Shown here: positions 53,714 through 61,973 of the stretch, piece after piece
How the letters are laid out: each line of letters starts with the position of its first letter
Position numbering within the stretch: position 1 is the first letter of the stretch
From: Flavobacterium sp. K5-23
GTDB taxonomy: Bacteria; Bacteroidota; Bacteroidia; Flavobacteriales; Flavobacteriaceae
Reading direction: 5' to 3'
Assembly: GCF_023278045.1 (NCBI RefSeq)
Contig: NZ_CP056783.1
Span: forward strand, 930,001-994,000
DNA: 64,000 bases
Program-made: the position numbers and the translations under genes
The notes under the pieces: generated by a model
Databases searched by the model: none
Seen by the model: only the letters and a program-made list of their open reading frames with translations
What the model was told of the DNA's origin: nothing

Positions 53714-55777
53714 ATGAAAAAAACCGTCAATAAGCAGCTTCTTTTTGTGATTCCTGCAATTATGGGACTTACTGTAAGTCAAGCTCAAAATGTACCGGCC
53801 GCGAAAGAACCGGGTATCAATGTTAAATACATGGATACAAATGTAAAAGCAAGTAATGATTTCTTTCGATATGTAAACGGAACCTGGTTAGAAAACACAC
53901 AAATACCTAGCGATAGAAATTCTTGGGGAAGTTTCAACGAATTGCGTCAGCGTACAGATAATGATGCTTTGGCTATTTTAAAAGAAGCCTCTTTGAATCC
54001 AGTTTATAAGTCCAATACCGATCAAGGAAAAGCAATCAATTTATACAAATCCATTTTAGATACTGTAGGTAGAAACAAAGCTGGAATAGCTCCTTTAAAA
54101 CCGTATTTAAAAAAGATAAATGCAATTAAAAACACTAAAGATTTAGAGGCATTTTTAATCGAAATGGAGCCTGTAGGTGGGATAGGGTTTTTTGGAGCAG
54201 GCGTTGGTATAGATGCTAAAAACAGTAATAGAAATGTAATAAATGTTGGTTTAGGGAGCGTAGGTTTACCTGACAGGGATTATTATTTGTCAGAAGATGC
54301 TGACTCTAAAGAAAAAAGAGAAAAGTATGTTTTGCACGTTGCTAAAATGTTGCAGTTCTTAGGTGAAAAACCAGCGGATGCTAAAGTAAGCGCCGATAAA
54401 ATTCTAGCTTTAGAAATAGCGATGTCAAAGCCTAGATTTGATAGAGTTGAGAGAAGAGACAGAAGAAAGTCATATAACCCAATGACTATTAAAGACCTTC
54501 AAAAATTAACTCCTTCTATTAATTGGGATAATTATTTTACTAAAATTGGTTTGGCTAATGTTGATTCTCTAATTGTTTCACAACCTAAATACCTTACTGC
54601 TTTAGAAGATATTTTTAAAGAAAACAAAGTTAATGATTGGAAAGCATACATGCGATGGACTTTGTTAAACAGAGCCTCCTCTCAATTATCAACTGATATT
54701 GAAAATGCAAACTGGGAATTCTATGGTAAAACTTTAACTGGAGCTGCTAAACAAAGACCAAGAGACGAGAATGCACTTCAAACCATTAATGGTTCTATAG
54801 GGGAAGCTTTAGGGAAATTATATGTAGAGAAAAAATTTCCGGCTGAAGCCAAAGAAAAAGCGGCGAAAATGATAAAAAACATATTTCTAGCTTTTGAAAA
54901 CCGAATCAATAATTTGGCTTGGATGTCAGCAGAGACTAAAGTAAGTGCTGTTGCAAAACTGCATAAATCAAGAGTAAAAATTGGATATCCTGACAAATGG
55001 AAAGACTATTCAGCTCTTACAATAGTAAGTCCAGAAGAAGGTGGGACTTATTTTGACAATGTTAAAAACTTATCAAAATGGCGTTTTCAAGAGAATTTAG
55101 CTGAGTTGAATAAACCGGTTGATAAAGAGAAATGGGGAATGTCGCCTCAAACTGTAAATGCATACTACAATCCTGCTTACAATGAAATTGTATTTCCAGC
55201 AGCTATTTTACAACCTCCGTTTTACAATTACCAAGCTGATGAGGCTGTAAATTACGGTGGAATTGGAGCTGTTATCGGTCACGAAATATCGCATGGTTTT
55301 GACGATTCAGGTTCAAGATACAATGCTGACGGAAACTTGGTTGACTGGTGGACTGCTGATGACTCAAAACAATTTAGCGCTTTGACAACTGCTCTTGCTG
55401 ATCAATATAGCAAGTTAGAGCCTTTGCCAGGGACTTTTGTAGACGGTAAATTTACTTTAGGAGAAAACATTGGTGACTTAGGTGGTATAAATGCAGCTTA
55501 TGATGGTTTACAATTGTACTTAAAAGACAATCCTAGTCCAGGTTTAATTGATGGTATGACACCTGAACAACGTTTGTTTATTTCTTGGGCTACTGTATGG
55601 CGTACAAAATCACGTGATGAAGCAATTAAAAATCAAGTAAAAACGGACCCGCATTCTCCAGGAATGTATCGTGCTTATGTGCCGTTACAAAATGTTGATG
55701 CTTTCTACAAGGCTTTTGATATCCAGTCTAATGACGGGATGTATATTGCTCCTGAAAATAGAGTTAAAATCTGGTAG
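53714..55777 (+). CDS. M13-family metallopeptidase (copy 2)
   Basis: A 687-residue paralogue of the gene just upstream, clearly a tandem duplicate. The length, signal layout (MKKTVNKQLLFVIPAIMGLTVSQAQ), HEISHGFDDSGSRYNADG zinc site and GENIGDLGG block are all kept. Divergence is spread along the chain and is higher in the N-terminal half; for example the helical segment near residues 190-280 differs widely in charge. Retained catalytic residues in both copies suggest two active enzymes, perhaps with different substrates. Each copy has its own promoter and terminator. Confidence 0.95.
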   Translation: MKKTVNKQLLFVIPAIMGLTVSQAQNVPAAKEPGINVKYMDTNVKASNDFFRYVNGTWLENTQIPSDRNSWGSFNELRQRTDNDALAILKEASLNPVYKSNTDQGKAINLYKSILDTVGRNKAGIAPLKPYLKKINAIKNTKDLEAFLIEMEPVGGIGFFGAGVGIDAKNSNRNVINVGLGSVGLPDRDYYLSEDADSKEKREKYVLHVAKMLQFLGEKPADAKVSADKILALEIAMSKPRFDRVERRDRRKSYNPMTIKDLQKLTPSINWDNYFTKIGLANVDSLIVSQPKYLTALEDIFKENKVNDWKAYMRWTLLNRASSQLSTDIENANWEFYGKTLTGAAKQRPRDENALQTINGSIGEALGKLYVEKKFPAEAKEKAAKMIKNIFLAFENRINNLAWMSAETKVSAVAKLHKSRVKIGYPDKWKDYSALTIVSPEEGGTYFDNVKNLSKWRFQENLAELNKPVDKEKWGMSPQTVNAYYNPAYNEIVFPAAILQPPFYNYQADEAVNYGGIGAVIGHEISHGFDDSGSRYNADGNLVDWWTADDSKQFSALTTALADQYSKLEPLPGTFVDGKFTLGENIGDLGGINAAYDGLQLYLKDNPSPGLIDGMTPEQRLFISWATVWRTKSRDEAIKNQVKTDPHSPGMYRAYVPLQNVDAFYKAFDIQSNDGMYIAPENRVKIW

Positions 55778-55801
55778 TTTAAAGAATATGTGATGAAAGC
55801 T

Positions 55802-55830
55802 AAAAACCCATCTTTACGATGGGTTTTTTT
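55802..55830 (+). terminator. Terminator after M13 copy 2
   Basis: AAACCCATC (55804-55812) and GATGGGTTT (55818-55826) form a perfect 9-bp stem with a 5-nt loop and a T-run. Confidence 0.85.
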
Positions 55831-55957
55831 GTTAGCTATTGTAGGATGAGGTAATTGGTAGTGCTAATTTACACTTCATTGTCAGTACGTTACTGGAAAT
55901 GCTTTTAACCAATAACCTGCTTTTTCAAGAGGGAAAAAGGTCTAGAATAAGAAGTAT

Positions 55958-56386
55958 TTATTTTTTAAAAAGGATTTTTTCTTTTCCGTTTGTATATTCG
56001 ACAGTCAAAATGGGCTCAAAAAATCCTTGCTTATTTTGCTTTTTGACATATTTTATGGAGTCTGATACGAAATCGACTCTCTTAACTATTGTTTTTACCA
56101 TACAGGTAATTAGACCTTTTTCTTTATCAACTATCATATGACCTAAACTCAATATGCTATTATCCTTATAATAAATACAGGCGCAGATAGATTGTTCTGT
56201 GTTTCCTTTTTTGAAAAAAAGGGAATATCCTTTTTCATTTACTTCGTAATGATTAAAATTTTTATAGTAGGCTTCATATTTATACTTTCCAATTTTAATT
56301 TTTTCCACCTTTTCAGTCTCCTGACAATAAATGAAAGGAGTACATGAAATGGCGATGAATAGAATTGTTCTTTTTGTTAATGTCAT
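55958..56386 (-). CDS. Small exported protein, candidate orphan immunity protein
   Basis: A 142-residue exported protein with signal MTLTKRTILFIAISCTPFIYCQ. The mature part is mostly beta-strand (IKIGKYKYEAYYKNFNHYEVNEKGYSLFFKKG) and has no family match that I recognise. It starts 12 bp after the stop of a Tae4-like C-terminal fragment on the same strand. This is the position an immunity gene would take, and periplasmic location fits protection from a cell-wall amidase. The role is inferred from position only. Confidence 0.6.
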   Translation of the reverse strand: MTLTKRTILFIAISCTPFIYCQETEKVEKIKIGKYKYEAYYKNFNHYEVNEKGYSLFFKKGNTEQSICACIYYKDNSILSLGHMIVDKEKGLITCMVKTIVKRVDFVSDSIKYVKKQNKQGFFEPILTVEYTNGKEKILFKK

Positions 56387-56398
56387 AATGCGTTGTAT

Positions 56399-56580
56399 TT
56401 AATTTAAAACCCAAATTCTTATTGATTTCACTCCGCCGTTGGGAGATGTATTTGCGCCTCCAATTACATATCCGTTCTTAATTAGATCAGCATGTCCCGA
56501 ATAGCCAGCACCCAAAAGTTTGTTTTCATAATTCAAGCTGGTACTTGTTTGGATAAGCGCAAGTTGATAAATCTTTAAAC
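56399..56580 (-). pseudogene. Orphan C-terminal fragment of a Tae4-like toxin
   Basis: Reading IYQLALIQTSTSLN through YSGHADLIKNGYVIGG to VKSIRIWVLN, this piece lines up with the last 55 or so residues of the toxin encoded at 58153-59772 (GIYSMITTEQYRLD, SGHADLLF, IQRIDVWILN). It keeps the GHAD catalytic His/Asp but lacks the catalytic Cys and the whole N-terminal part. The frame is open to an ATG at 56611, but that start lies inside the hairpin at 56593-56628, so it is unlikely to be a real gene start. It appears to be a remnant of a displaced toxin. Confidence 0.7.
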
Positions 56581-56592
56581 TTATGTTAATAA

Positions 56593-56628
56593 GAAAAGCG
56601 GTTGTAAACAAGTTTAAAACCGCTTTTC
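56593..56628 (-). terminator. Hairpin after the five-helix membrane protein gene
   Basis: GAAAAGCGGTT (56593-56603) and AACCGCTTTTC (56618-56628) form a perfect 11-bp stem with a 14-nt loop, 8 bp after the stop at 56637. It probably ends the upstream minus-strand transcript. Confidence 0.7.
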
Positions 56629-56636
56629 GTTATTGT

Positions 56637-57110
56637 TTAAGATTTAATTTGTCTCATTATAACTATATAGAATACAAATAATGCAATTAATCCTAAAAAG
56701 TACAACCAGTCTTTGTAAAAATATTTACCTCCTGTTTTTTTGATTATATAGATAATTGACATAACTATTAAATTAAAGATTGTTGCAATTGCAAAATAGG
56801 CAGGATATAAAAAAGCCAAAGCATCAGATTCTATTATTCCCCAATAAATAAAAAATGTAAGAGATAGAATTTGTAAAATAAAATTTAACCAACTCAAATA
56901 AATAAATTTGTTTTTTTGAATATCTGATAAAATGAAGAATAGATAAAGAGATGTTAAAAATAAAATAAACATTAAAGTTGCACTAGCTAAATATATGCCA
57001 TTCGTATTTTGAATACTGATTTTGAATAGTAAATCTAAAATTATTAGCAAGATACTTGAAAGACCGGCTACGATAAAGATCTTTTTTAAAATAATAATAT
57101 TTTTTTTCAT
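56637..57110 (-). CDS. Five-helix membrane protein of unknown function
   Basis: A 157-residue protein made almost wholly of hydrophobic helices: about 8-30, 35-60, 70-92, 98-122 and 135-152. It is Lys-rich at the N-terminus (MKKNIIILKKIF). No family was recognised. It starts 10 bp after the lipoprotein gene at 57121-57465, so the two are a pair. Within a toxin/immunity island, small polytopic proteins are often immunity proteins, but there is no direct evidence here. Confidence 0.65.
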   Translation of the reverse strand: MKKNIIILKKIFIVAGLSSILLIILDLLFKISIQNTNGIYLASATLMFILFLTSLYLFFILSDIQKNKFIYLSWLNFILQILSLTFFIYWGIIESDALAFLYPAYFAIATIFNLIVMSIIYIIKKTGGKYFYKDWLYFLGLIALFVFYIVIMRQIKS

Positions 57111-57120
57111 AATGAATTTT

Positions 57121-57465
57121 TTAATTACATCCTAAATCACTTATTGCTACTTCTCCTCTCAAAACTTGGCGAACTTTTGTCCAATCTGGCCTCCAAATTG
57201 TATTTTGAGAAGGTGATGGCGCAACAGAGCTACCTCCGTTATTTTCAACATAGTTATATATTTTTGTTTTTAAACTGTTCCACAATATGTCAGGATTATT
57301 AAAAGGACTTCCTAAAACAATGTTGCTGTTTTCTGCCATTAAGGATTCAAAACTATCAGTCATTCTATCAACTCCTCTAGTGTAAAAAGTATCTCGGTTA
57401 TATGTCTTACAAGATAATACTAAAAGACTTACTGTTACTATTAAAGTATTTTGTACTAATTTCAT
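57121..57465 (-). CDS. Small lipoprotein of unknown function
   Basis: A 114-residue lipoprotein (MKLVQNTLIVTVSLLVLSCKTYN, lipid-modified Cys19). The mature part is short and ends TIWRPDWTKVRQVLRGEVAISDLGCN. No family was recognised. It is paired with the membrane protein gene 10 bp downstream and lies 235 bp after the immunity-like gene at 57701. The 235-bp gap (57466-57700) holds no supportable gene. Confidence 0.6.
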   Translation of the reverse strand: MKLVQNTLIVTVSLLVLSCKTYNRDTFYTRGVDRMTDSFESLMAENSNIVLGSPFNNPDILWNSLKTKIYNYVENNGGSSVAPSPSQNTIWRPDWTKVRQVLRGEVAISDLGCN

Positions 57466-57700
57466 AATTTTAATTTAAAATCCATATATCTGTATAATCT
57501 ATTGGTAAAGTTTCTTTTTTGTAATAGTAGAAATACATTTAAATATCGGACTACTGCAAAACTTATTAAATACAATCTCTTAAGATGTTGGAATTTATAA
57601 TTGTTTAAACATACTTTCTATTTTTAAATTCTCAAATACAGTTCTTTAATCGCTAACGACACGAAAGGATTCGTTCGGCAGCAAGGATTTAAGAGGTGTT

Positions 57701-58153
57701 TTATTTGACCTTTGTATGTTCTTGATATGCTCTCTTTGCAACAGAATCGAGTTCTCGGCTGGCGAAGTAACATAAACACGTTTCTAAAAAATGCCTTTTA
57801 TGTTTATCTGTTTCATCATTATAATATTCTGTTGCTGGCAAATTGTCAATTATTTTTTTACTATCAGATTTAATCTTAGGCCATAATGACATTGGAACTG
57901 CTGCTTCGAGAAATATATCTTCTTTCTGTATTAATTTGAAAATTGAATCATTTTTATAGCCTTGAAATAAACAGTCAAAAAATGCATTTTGTTTGTACTC
58001 TATGACCCAACTGTTTTTAGGACTCGGTTTGTTTTTAGAATATCCAGGATAAAAAAAGGCGTCTCCATAATATGTATTGAGGTCTTTACTACCTTTAACG
58101 GCTGAACATGAAAATAAAGTTAAAATAAACCCTATTGCTATTACTGTTTTCAT
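57701..58153 (-). CDS. Tai4-like immunity lipoprotein
   Basis: A 150-residue lipoprotein (MKTVIAIGFILTLFSCSAVKG, lipid-modified Cys16). The C-terminal block FLETCLCYFASRELDSVAKRA resembles the C...Y.S.ELD pattern of Tai4 proteins, the periplasmic inhibitors of Tae4 amidases. FFDCLFQGYKND supplies the first half. The ATG at 58153 overlaps the stop of the toxin gene by one base (TAATG), so translation is coupled. This start gives a proper lipoprotein signal, unlike the earlier in-frame ATG at 58204. Matching of toxin and immunity families plus overlap make the role fairly secure. Confidence 0.75.
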   Translation of the reverse strand: MKTVIAIGFILTLFSCSAVKGSKDLNTYYGDAFFYPGYSKNKPSPKNSWVIEYKQNAFFDCLFQGYKNDSIFKLIQKEDIFLEAAVPMSLWPKIKSDSKKIIDNLPATEYYNDETDKHKRHFLETCLCYFASRELDSVAKRAYQEHTKVK

Positions 58154-59772
58154 TAGTTTAATATCCATACATCGATTCTTTGAATTGGTAAATTGAAAAA
58201 GCATTTAAATGCACAATTGCCGTAACCTTTACTATCAGTAAATAAAAGATCTGCATGTCCTGACGTACTTGTATCTAATCTATATTGCTCTGTTGTTATC
58301 ATTGAATATATTCCGTACTTGTTCTTTAATTCATTTGGAAAATATATTCCGTTTGGCCCTCCATCGGCAGCGTTGTAGGAAAGATGATTGGCATTTATGG
58401 GAGTATTTCCTATTCCTGTTTTTGTACCGAAAGTTTTTCGCATCCAAGCATTAAGTTCTTTGGCGTTTAGGAAAATGAATTTCCCAGCAAATTCGCCACT
58501 TCCTTCAAGTGTGATGCCTGGTAAATCTGGAATAATAATACCTGACCTTACTAGAGCTATAGAAACTTTTAATGCACAAGTGTTCGCGGTTCTTCTTGGA
58601 TTATCAATTCTAGCTTGCTGAACTGTTCCCCCAACCAAACCATAGACATTATCAGCACCCTCCATAAGTTTTCCGTCTTGAGAACGAGCCATGTTATTAA
58701 CATAATTATTATAAGTTGGCAAATTTTGTTGCTGAAAAGTTAAATTAGGATTTCCCCAATAGGCAGCATCATAATCACCATCTTGCCCTTCCGATGTTCC
58801 CATAAACCAATTTTCGAACTGTTCCCAGGAAACACTTACATTATTATAAAGAACACGAAGTGAGATTAAATTTCTTGAATTATCCCTACTTTCTTGTGTA
58901 AGTGTAGCTAAGTATGAGTTAAGAAATGTTGTATATTCATTTTCATTAACAATAGCCCACCCTTTCAAATCATTTGATAGATCAGCCCAAAATGCAGCTG
59001 CTGTTTCTGCTTTTTGTAATAATATGAATGATTTTGGATTACTTAGATCAAATAAGTTAGGATCTATGACATATCCGCTGGGATCAGTTAAATTAGTGCC
59101 ACTACCACCACCACCTTGAGATTCAATATTTGTTGTCTCAACTAAAGCTTCTACAACTTTACCATCTACTGGCAGTCTAAAAGCGTAATAGTCTACGCAT
59201 TGATTACAATTATCACAGGTGCCATTGGCGCATTCTTCTGTACGTGTACAATGTCTATTTCCTGTTACAAAAACAGTAGTGTAGCCTGTGCCTGATGATT
59301 TTGCATAGGACTTATTATTAGTGTTTTGATCTGGAGTTGATTGATAAACAAGTCTCATTTTACCTTTAAATTGTTTGGTATTAGCAGTAATAAGGTCTTT
59401 GTGATTTTGATCCGTAGGTATCATTTCGATAATTGACGTTTCCCAAATTCCATTTTTATTATATACATTAAGATTAAAAATACTATTCCGCATGACTATT
59501 TTTGGAGTAATCTTGAAAGTATAAGTAGTTTTATTTTGTACAATAAATTGTTTAATGTAAGTAGTATCAATATTGAAATCATTTAAAGTGTGATGATTTT
59601 GTCCAACTTTTTTAGCTTGAGTGTTTAATGTGACCTCTGGTAAACTAATGGTGTTTTTGAAATTTTTTAGTCCGGTCTTATTTTTAAACTGTTCGAATGA
59701 AATTTCGTTTTGTGGAGTTGCAGCCACATCGTTTTTATTAATGTCTTGAGTATCTAGGCTGCAATTAGTCAT
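58153..59772 (-). CDS. Lipoprotein with C-terminal Tae4-like amidase toxin domain
   Basis: A protein of 539 residues or more. The C-terminal 150 residues match Tae4 peptidoglycan amidases: catalytic Cys399 in NTCALKVSIALVRSG and the His506/Asp508 pair in SGHADLLF. The N-terminal part (about 20-170) is a beta-rich domain, then a cysteine cluster CTRTEECANGTCDNCNQC (175-192) and a Gly-Gly-Gly-Ser linker (220-225). The ATG at 59772 is the only standard start but would put Cys4 at the N-terminus without a signal. The frame is open upstream to 59898, and this stretch encodes RILFLFVLAYFMTNCS, a lipoprotein signal. The true start is therefore unclear and may depend on the repeat at 59824-59877. Confidence 0.75.
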   Translation of the reverse strand: MTNCSLDTQDINKNDVAATPQNEISFEQFKNKTGLKNFKNTISLPEVTLNTQAKKVGQNHHTLNDFNIDTTYIKQFIVQNKTTYTFKITPKIVMRNSIFNLNVYNKNGIWETSIIEMIPTDQNHKDLITANTKQFKGKMRLVYQSTPDQNTNNKSYAKSSGTGYTTVFVTGNRHCTRTEECANGTCDNCNQCVDYYAFRLPVDGKVVEALVETTNIESQGGGGSGTNLTDPSGYVIDPNLFDLSNPKSFILLQKAETAAAFWADLSNDLKGWAIVNENEYTTFLNSYLATLTQESRDNSRNLISLRVLYNNVSVSWEQFENWFMGTSEGQDGDYDAAYWGNPNLTFQQQNLPTYNNYVNNMARSQDGKLMEGADNVYGLVGGTVQQARIDNPRRTANTCALKVSIALVRSGIIIPDLPGITLEGSGEFAGKFIFLNAKELNAWMRKTFGTKTGIGNTPINANHLSYNAADGGPNGIYFPNELKNKYGIYSMITTEQYRLDTSTSGHADLLFTDSKGYGNCAFKCFFNLPIQRIDVWILN

Positions 59773-59898
59773 AAAGTACGCTAGTACAAACAGAAAAAGA
59801 ATTCTGCTAATGTAGCTTAGAGTTTTGTGGTTTGTGGTTTGTGGTTTGTGGTTTGTGGTTTGTGGTTTGTGGTTTGTTTCAAAATTTGATTTATAAAG
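59773..59898 (-). other. Open frame upstream of the toxin: signal peptide behind a 7-bp repeat
   Basis: In frame with the toxin, the 42 codons above its ATG contain no stop and no ATG, GTG or TTG. They read Thr-Asn-His-Lys-Pro-Gln repeats (from the TTTGTGG array) and then KTLSYISRILFLFVLAYF, a basic-then-hydrophobic export signal ending at MTNC. A TTG (59880-59882) just above the array is out of frame with seven copies and would be in frame with eight. Confidence 0.55.
59824..59877. repeat. Heptanucleotide array, seven TTTGTGG copies plus a partial copy
   Basis: Seven perfect copies of TTTGTGG occupy 59824-59872, and a partial TTTGT follows. Each gain or loss of a unit shifts the reading frame by one, because 7 is not a multiple of 3. 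The array falls between the toxin promoter and its signal peptide. Confidence 0.95.
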
Positions 59899-59927
59899 TT
59901 AGGGCTATTTAATTAAATAACTAGTGC

Positions 59928-59935
59928 CAAACTTA
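59928..59935 (-). promoter_or_regulatory. Promoter core TAAGTTTG before the toxin gene
   Basis: On the minus strand TAAGTTTG fits TAnnTTTG. Transcription would start near 59920, so the heptanucleotide array lies inside the transcript. Confidence 0.5.
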
Positions 59936-60085
59936 CAAAAAGTAAATTGTAAATAAAACACCCACTTTTAGTGATATTTTTATACAAGCACTAATAGTCA
60001 TAACTAAATATAATACTCGAAGTTGACCACTTCACAAAAGTCAATGTCTAACTTTGGACAGTAGAGAGCTTGGGATTTTTTTATG

Positions 60086-61063
60086 CTAAATTTTCATCAT
60101 TTTTACTTTTACTTCTTCTTGGTTTTTCTTCTCCAAGAGTGATTTTCTCGTTTTCCTTATGGAATGATTGACCATATACAATCCGCAAAGGGTAACTGCT
60201 CCACCTAAAATAATGGGTTTTGTAAGCTCTTCATTGAAAATAACAGCGCCTAAAAGTACCGCCACAATTGGGTTGATGTAAGCATAGATGCTGTTTAATT
60301 CCGTTGGTAGTTTTTGCAAAGAATAGATAAAAGCTATAAAAGTTAAAACAGAACCTACAATTACCAAATAAGCGATGGCGTACCAAGATTGTATTGGAAT
60401 AGCACTTAGGCTTACAGCTGTATTTGTTGTTTCGGTATAGGTAATAAGGATCATACTTGAAATAAGCATTTGCAGTCCAATACTAAAATAGGGATTAAAA
60501 CTAGGTGCTTTTTTCTTGGTGTATAAGGTTCCAAAAGCCCAGGTAATGGTTGCTATAATTGAAATTAAAATCCCGAATCTAAAATCAGCATTTAAAAAGT
60601 CAGACAAATGATCATAGAATACGATACAAATTCCTCCAAAACTAATCATTAAACCAATAACCGCTAATCTAGCGATTCTCTCCCCGCCAAGGAAAGTGAT
60701 AATGACAATCCATAAAGGGAAAATGGCACCAATGATAGCACCCAGTCCACTACTGATATATTTTACTCCCCAAGTACTAAGTCCATTGCTTAATACAAAG
60801 TTAAGAATGCTTAGAATTATGATTGTTTGCCATTGTTTGCCTTTTGGCCAAGTTGCTTTTTTAAACAAGAAGAAGGAAACATAAAGCATTCCGCCTATAA
60901 ATTGCCTAATTCCCGCAAGTTGTAAAGCTGGCATATGTCGTACGCCCTCTTTGGAAGCAATCCACGTAGTTCCCCAAAAAAAACTTACCCAGCATAAGGC
61001 TAGAATTGGCAGCCCAATGGAATTTATCTTATTTGAAAAGGCATTTTGAATTTTAGTTTTCAC
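60086..61063 (-). CDS. EamA/DMT-superfamily transporter
   Basis: A 325-residue inner-membrane transporter with ten helices in two EamA repeats. The first starts LALCWVSFFWGTTWIASKEGVRHMPALQLAGIRQFIGG and the second LISIIATITWAFGTLYTKK. The C-terminal tail is basic. Such proteins export amino acids or other metabolites; the substrate cannot be told. It begins 1 bp after the epimerase gene, so the two are an operon. Confidence 0.92.
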   Translation of the reverse strand: MKTKIQNAFSNKINSIGLPILALCWVSFFWGTTWIASKEGVRHMPALQLAGIRQFIGGMLYVSFFLFKKATWPKGKQWQTIIILSILNFVLSNGLSTWGVKYISSGLGAIIGAIFPLWIVIITFLGGERIARLAVIGLMISFGGICIVFYDHLSDFLNADFRFGILISIIATITWAFGTLYTKKKAPSFNPYFSIGLQMLISSMILITYTETTNTAVSLSAIPIQSWYAIAYLVIVGSVLTFIAFIYSLQKLPTELNSIYAYINPIVAVLLGAVIFNEELTKPIILGGAVTLCGLYMVNHSIRKTRKSLLEKKNQEEVKVKMMKI

Positions 61064-61064
61064 T

Positions 61065-61889
61065 TTATAAAGGATTTACAGTAAAAGAATAGCGGAGTGT
61101 TTTTTCTAATTTATCACTTAGGACAGTTTTTCCTGTCGAAAGATTCTCGTGATTGAACTTTGGCGGAACAAGTCCGTTTTCCAATGCTTTTTGAGTATAA
61201 TAAACTTCTCTTGAAGGGTGAAATGGTGTAACTGCATTAAATGTTTTTCCCCAAGAATTGGTTTCCAATATTTTTAGAATAATCCCGATACAATCCTCTT
61301 GATGAATGAGATTAATAGGCGCCTCAGGATTGTCTAAATTCTCTTTTCCCGCCATAAACCTAGCGGGGTGACGATCTTTGCCTATTAAACCCCCAAAACG
61401 CAATACAGTGGTTTTAAAATGACTCTCTACCAGTAACAGTTGCTCGATTGCCAATAATTGTTTGCCACTTTCGGTAACGGGAATTGGGATTGATTGTTCT
61501 GTAATTAGATCATTGGCATCGCCATAAACTGCGGTTGAACTGATGAAAAGCACATTTTCAACAGTAGATTGCTTTATGAAAGGCAGTAGACGGGTTATTT
61601 TATTGACAAACGAATTGTTATTGGAATCCGAATAATCTTTGTTTTTCCCTCTTAATTTGGGCGGAATTGCTATAATAAGTGTTTTGCTTCCTTCTAAAAA
61701 ATCAGAGGTAGTGTCCGGTGTGTTCTCGCTGTCTAGCTCCAATAAAAAAGGGTTGATTCCTATTTCTTCAAGCGTGGAAAGTTTCTCTACTGAAGTCGTG
61801 GAACCCTTAACGGAATAGCCGTTTTTTATCAAAACCTGCGCCAACGGAAGTCCCAGCCAACCACAACCCAAAATGCTAATTCGATCCAT
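61065..61889 (-). CDS. NAD(P)-dependent epimerase/dehydratase-like protein
   Basis: A 274-residue short-chain dehydrogenase-like protein. The N-terminal nucleotide motif is ISILGCGWLGLPLAQVL. Later come VLFISSTAVYGDANDLITE and VLRFGGLIGKDRHPARF, resembling the YeeZ/atypical SDR group. The usual YxxxK catalytic pair is not obvious, so it may be a reductase with altered chemistry or a binding protein. It is first in an operon with the EamA transporter. Confidence 0.85.
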   Translation of the reverse strand: MDRISILGCGWLGLPLAQVLIKNGYSVKGSTTSVEKLSTLEEIGINPFLLELDSENTPDTTSDFLEGSKTLIIAIPPKLRGKNKDYSDSNNNSFVNKITRLLPFIKQSTVENVLFISSTAVYGDANDLITEQSIPIPVTESGKQLLAIEQLLLVESHFKTTVLRFGGLIGKDRHPARFMAGKENLDNPEAPINLIHQEDCIGIILKILETNSWGKTFNAVTPFHPSREVYYTQKALENGLVPPKFNHENLSTGKTVLSDKLEKTLRYSFTVNPL

Positions 61890-61973
61890 TGTGCTATTTA
61901 TTTAATTCAAATCACATAAGAAGTAGTTCCTTAGAGTTGTCTAATGTGTTTGCAACTGCAAATTTCAGCAAAA

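Noticed and set aside
56593..56611. ATG at 56611 as a genuine start of a 70-residue gene
   Set aside because: It falls inside a perfect terminator-like hairpin, and the N-terminal residues do not match the toxin; the fragment is better read as a remnant.
58153..59772. T6SS locus
   Set aside because: No T6SS structural gene occurs in the window; only the amidase domain resembles a T6SS effector.
59824..59877. CRISPR-like direct repeats
   Set aside because: The units are 7 bp with no spacers; this is a simple tandem repeat.
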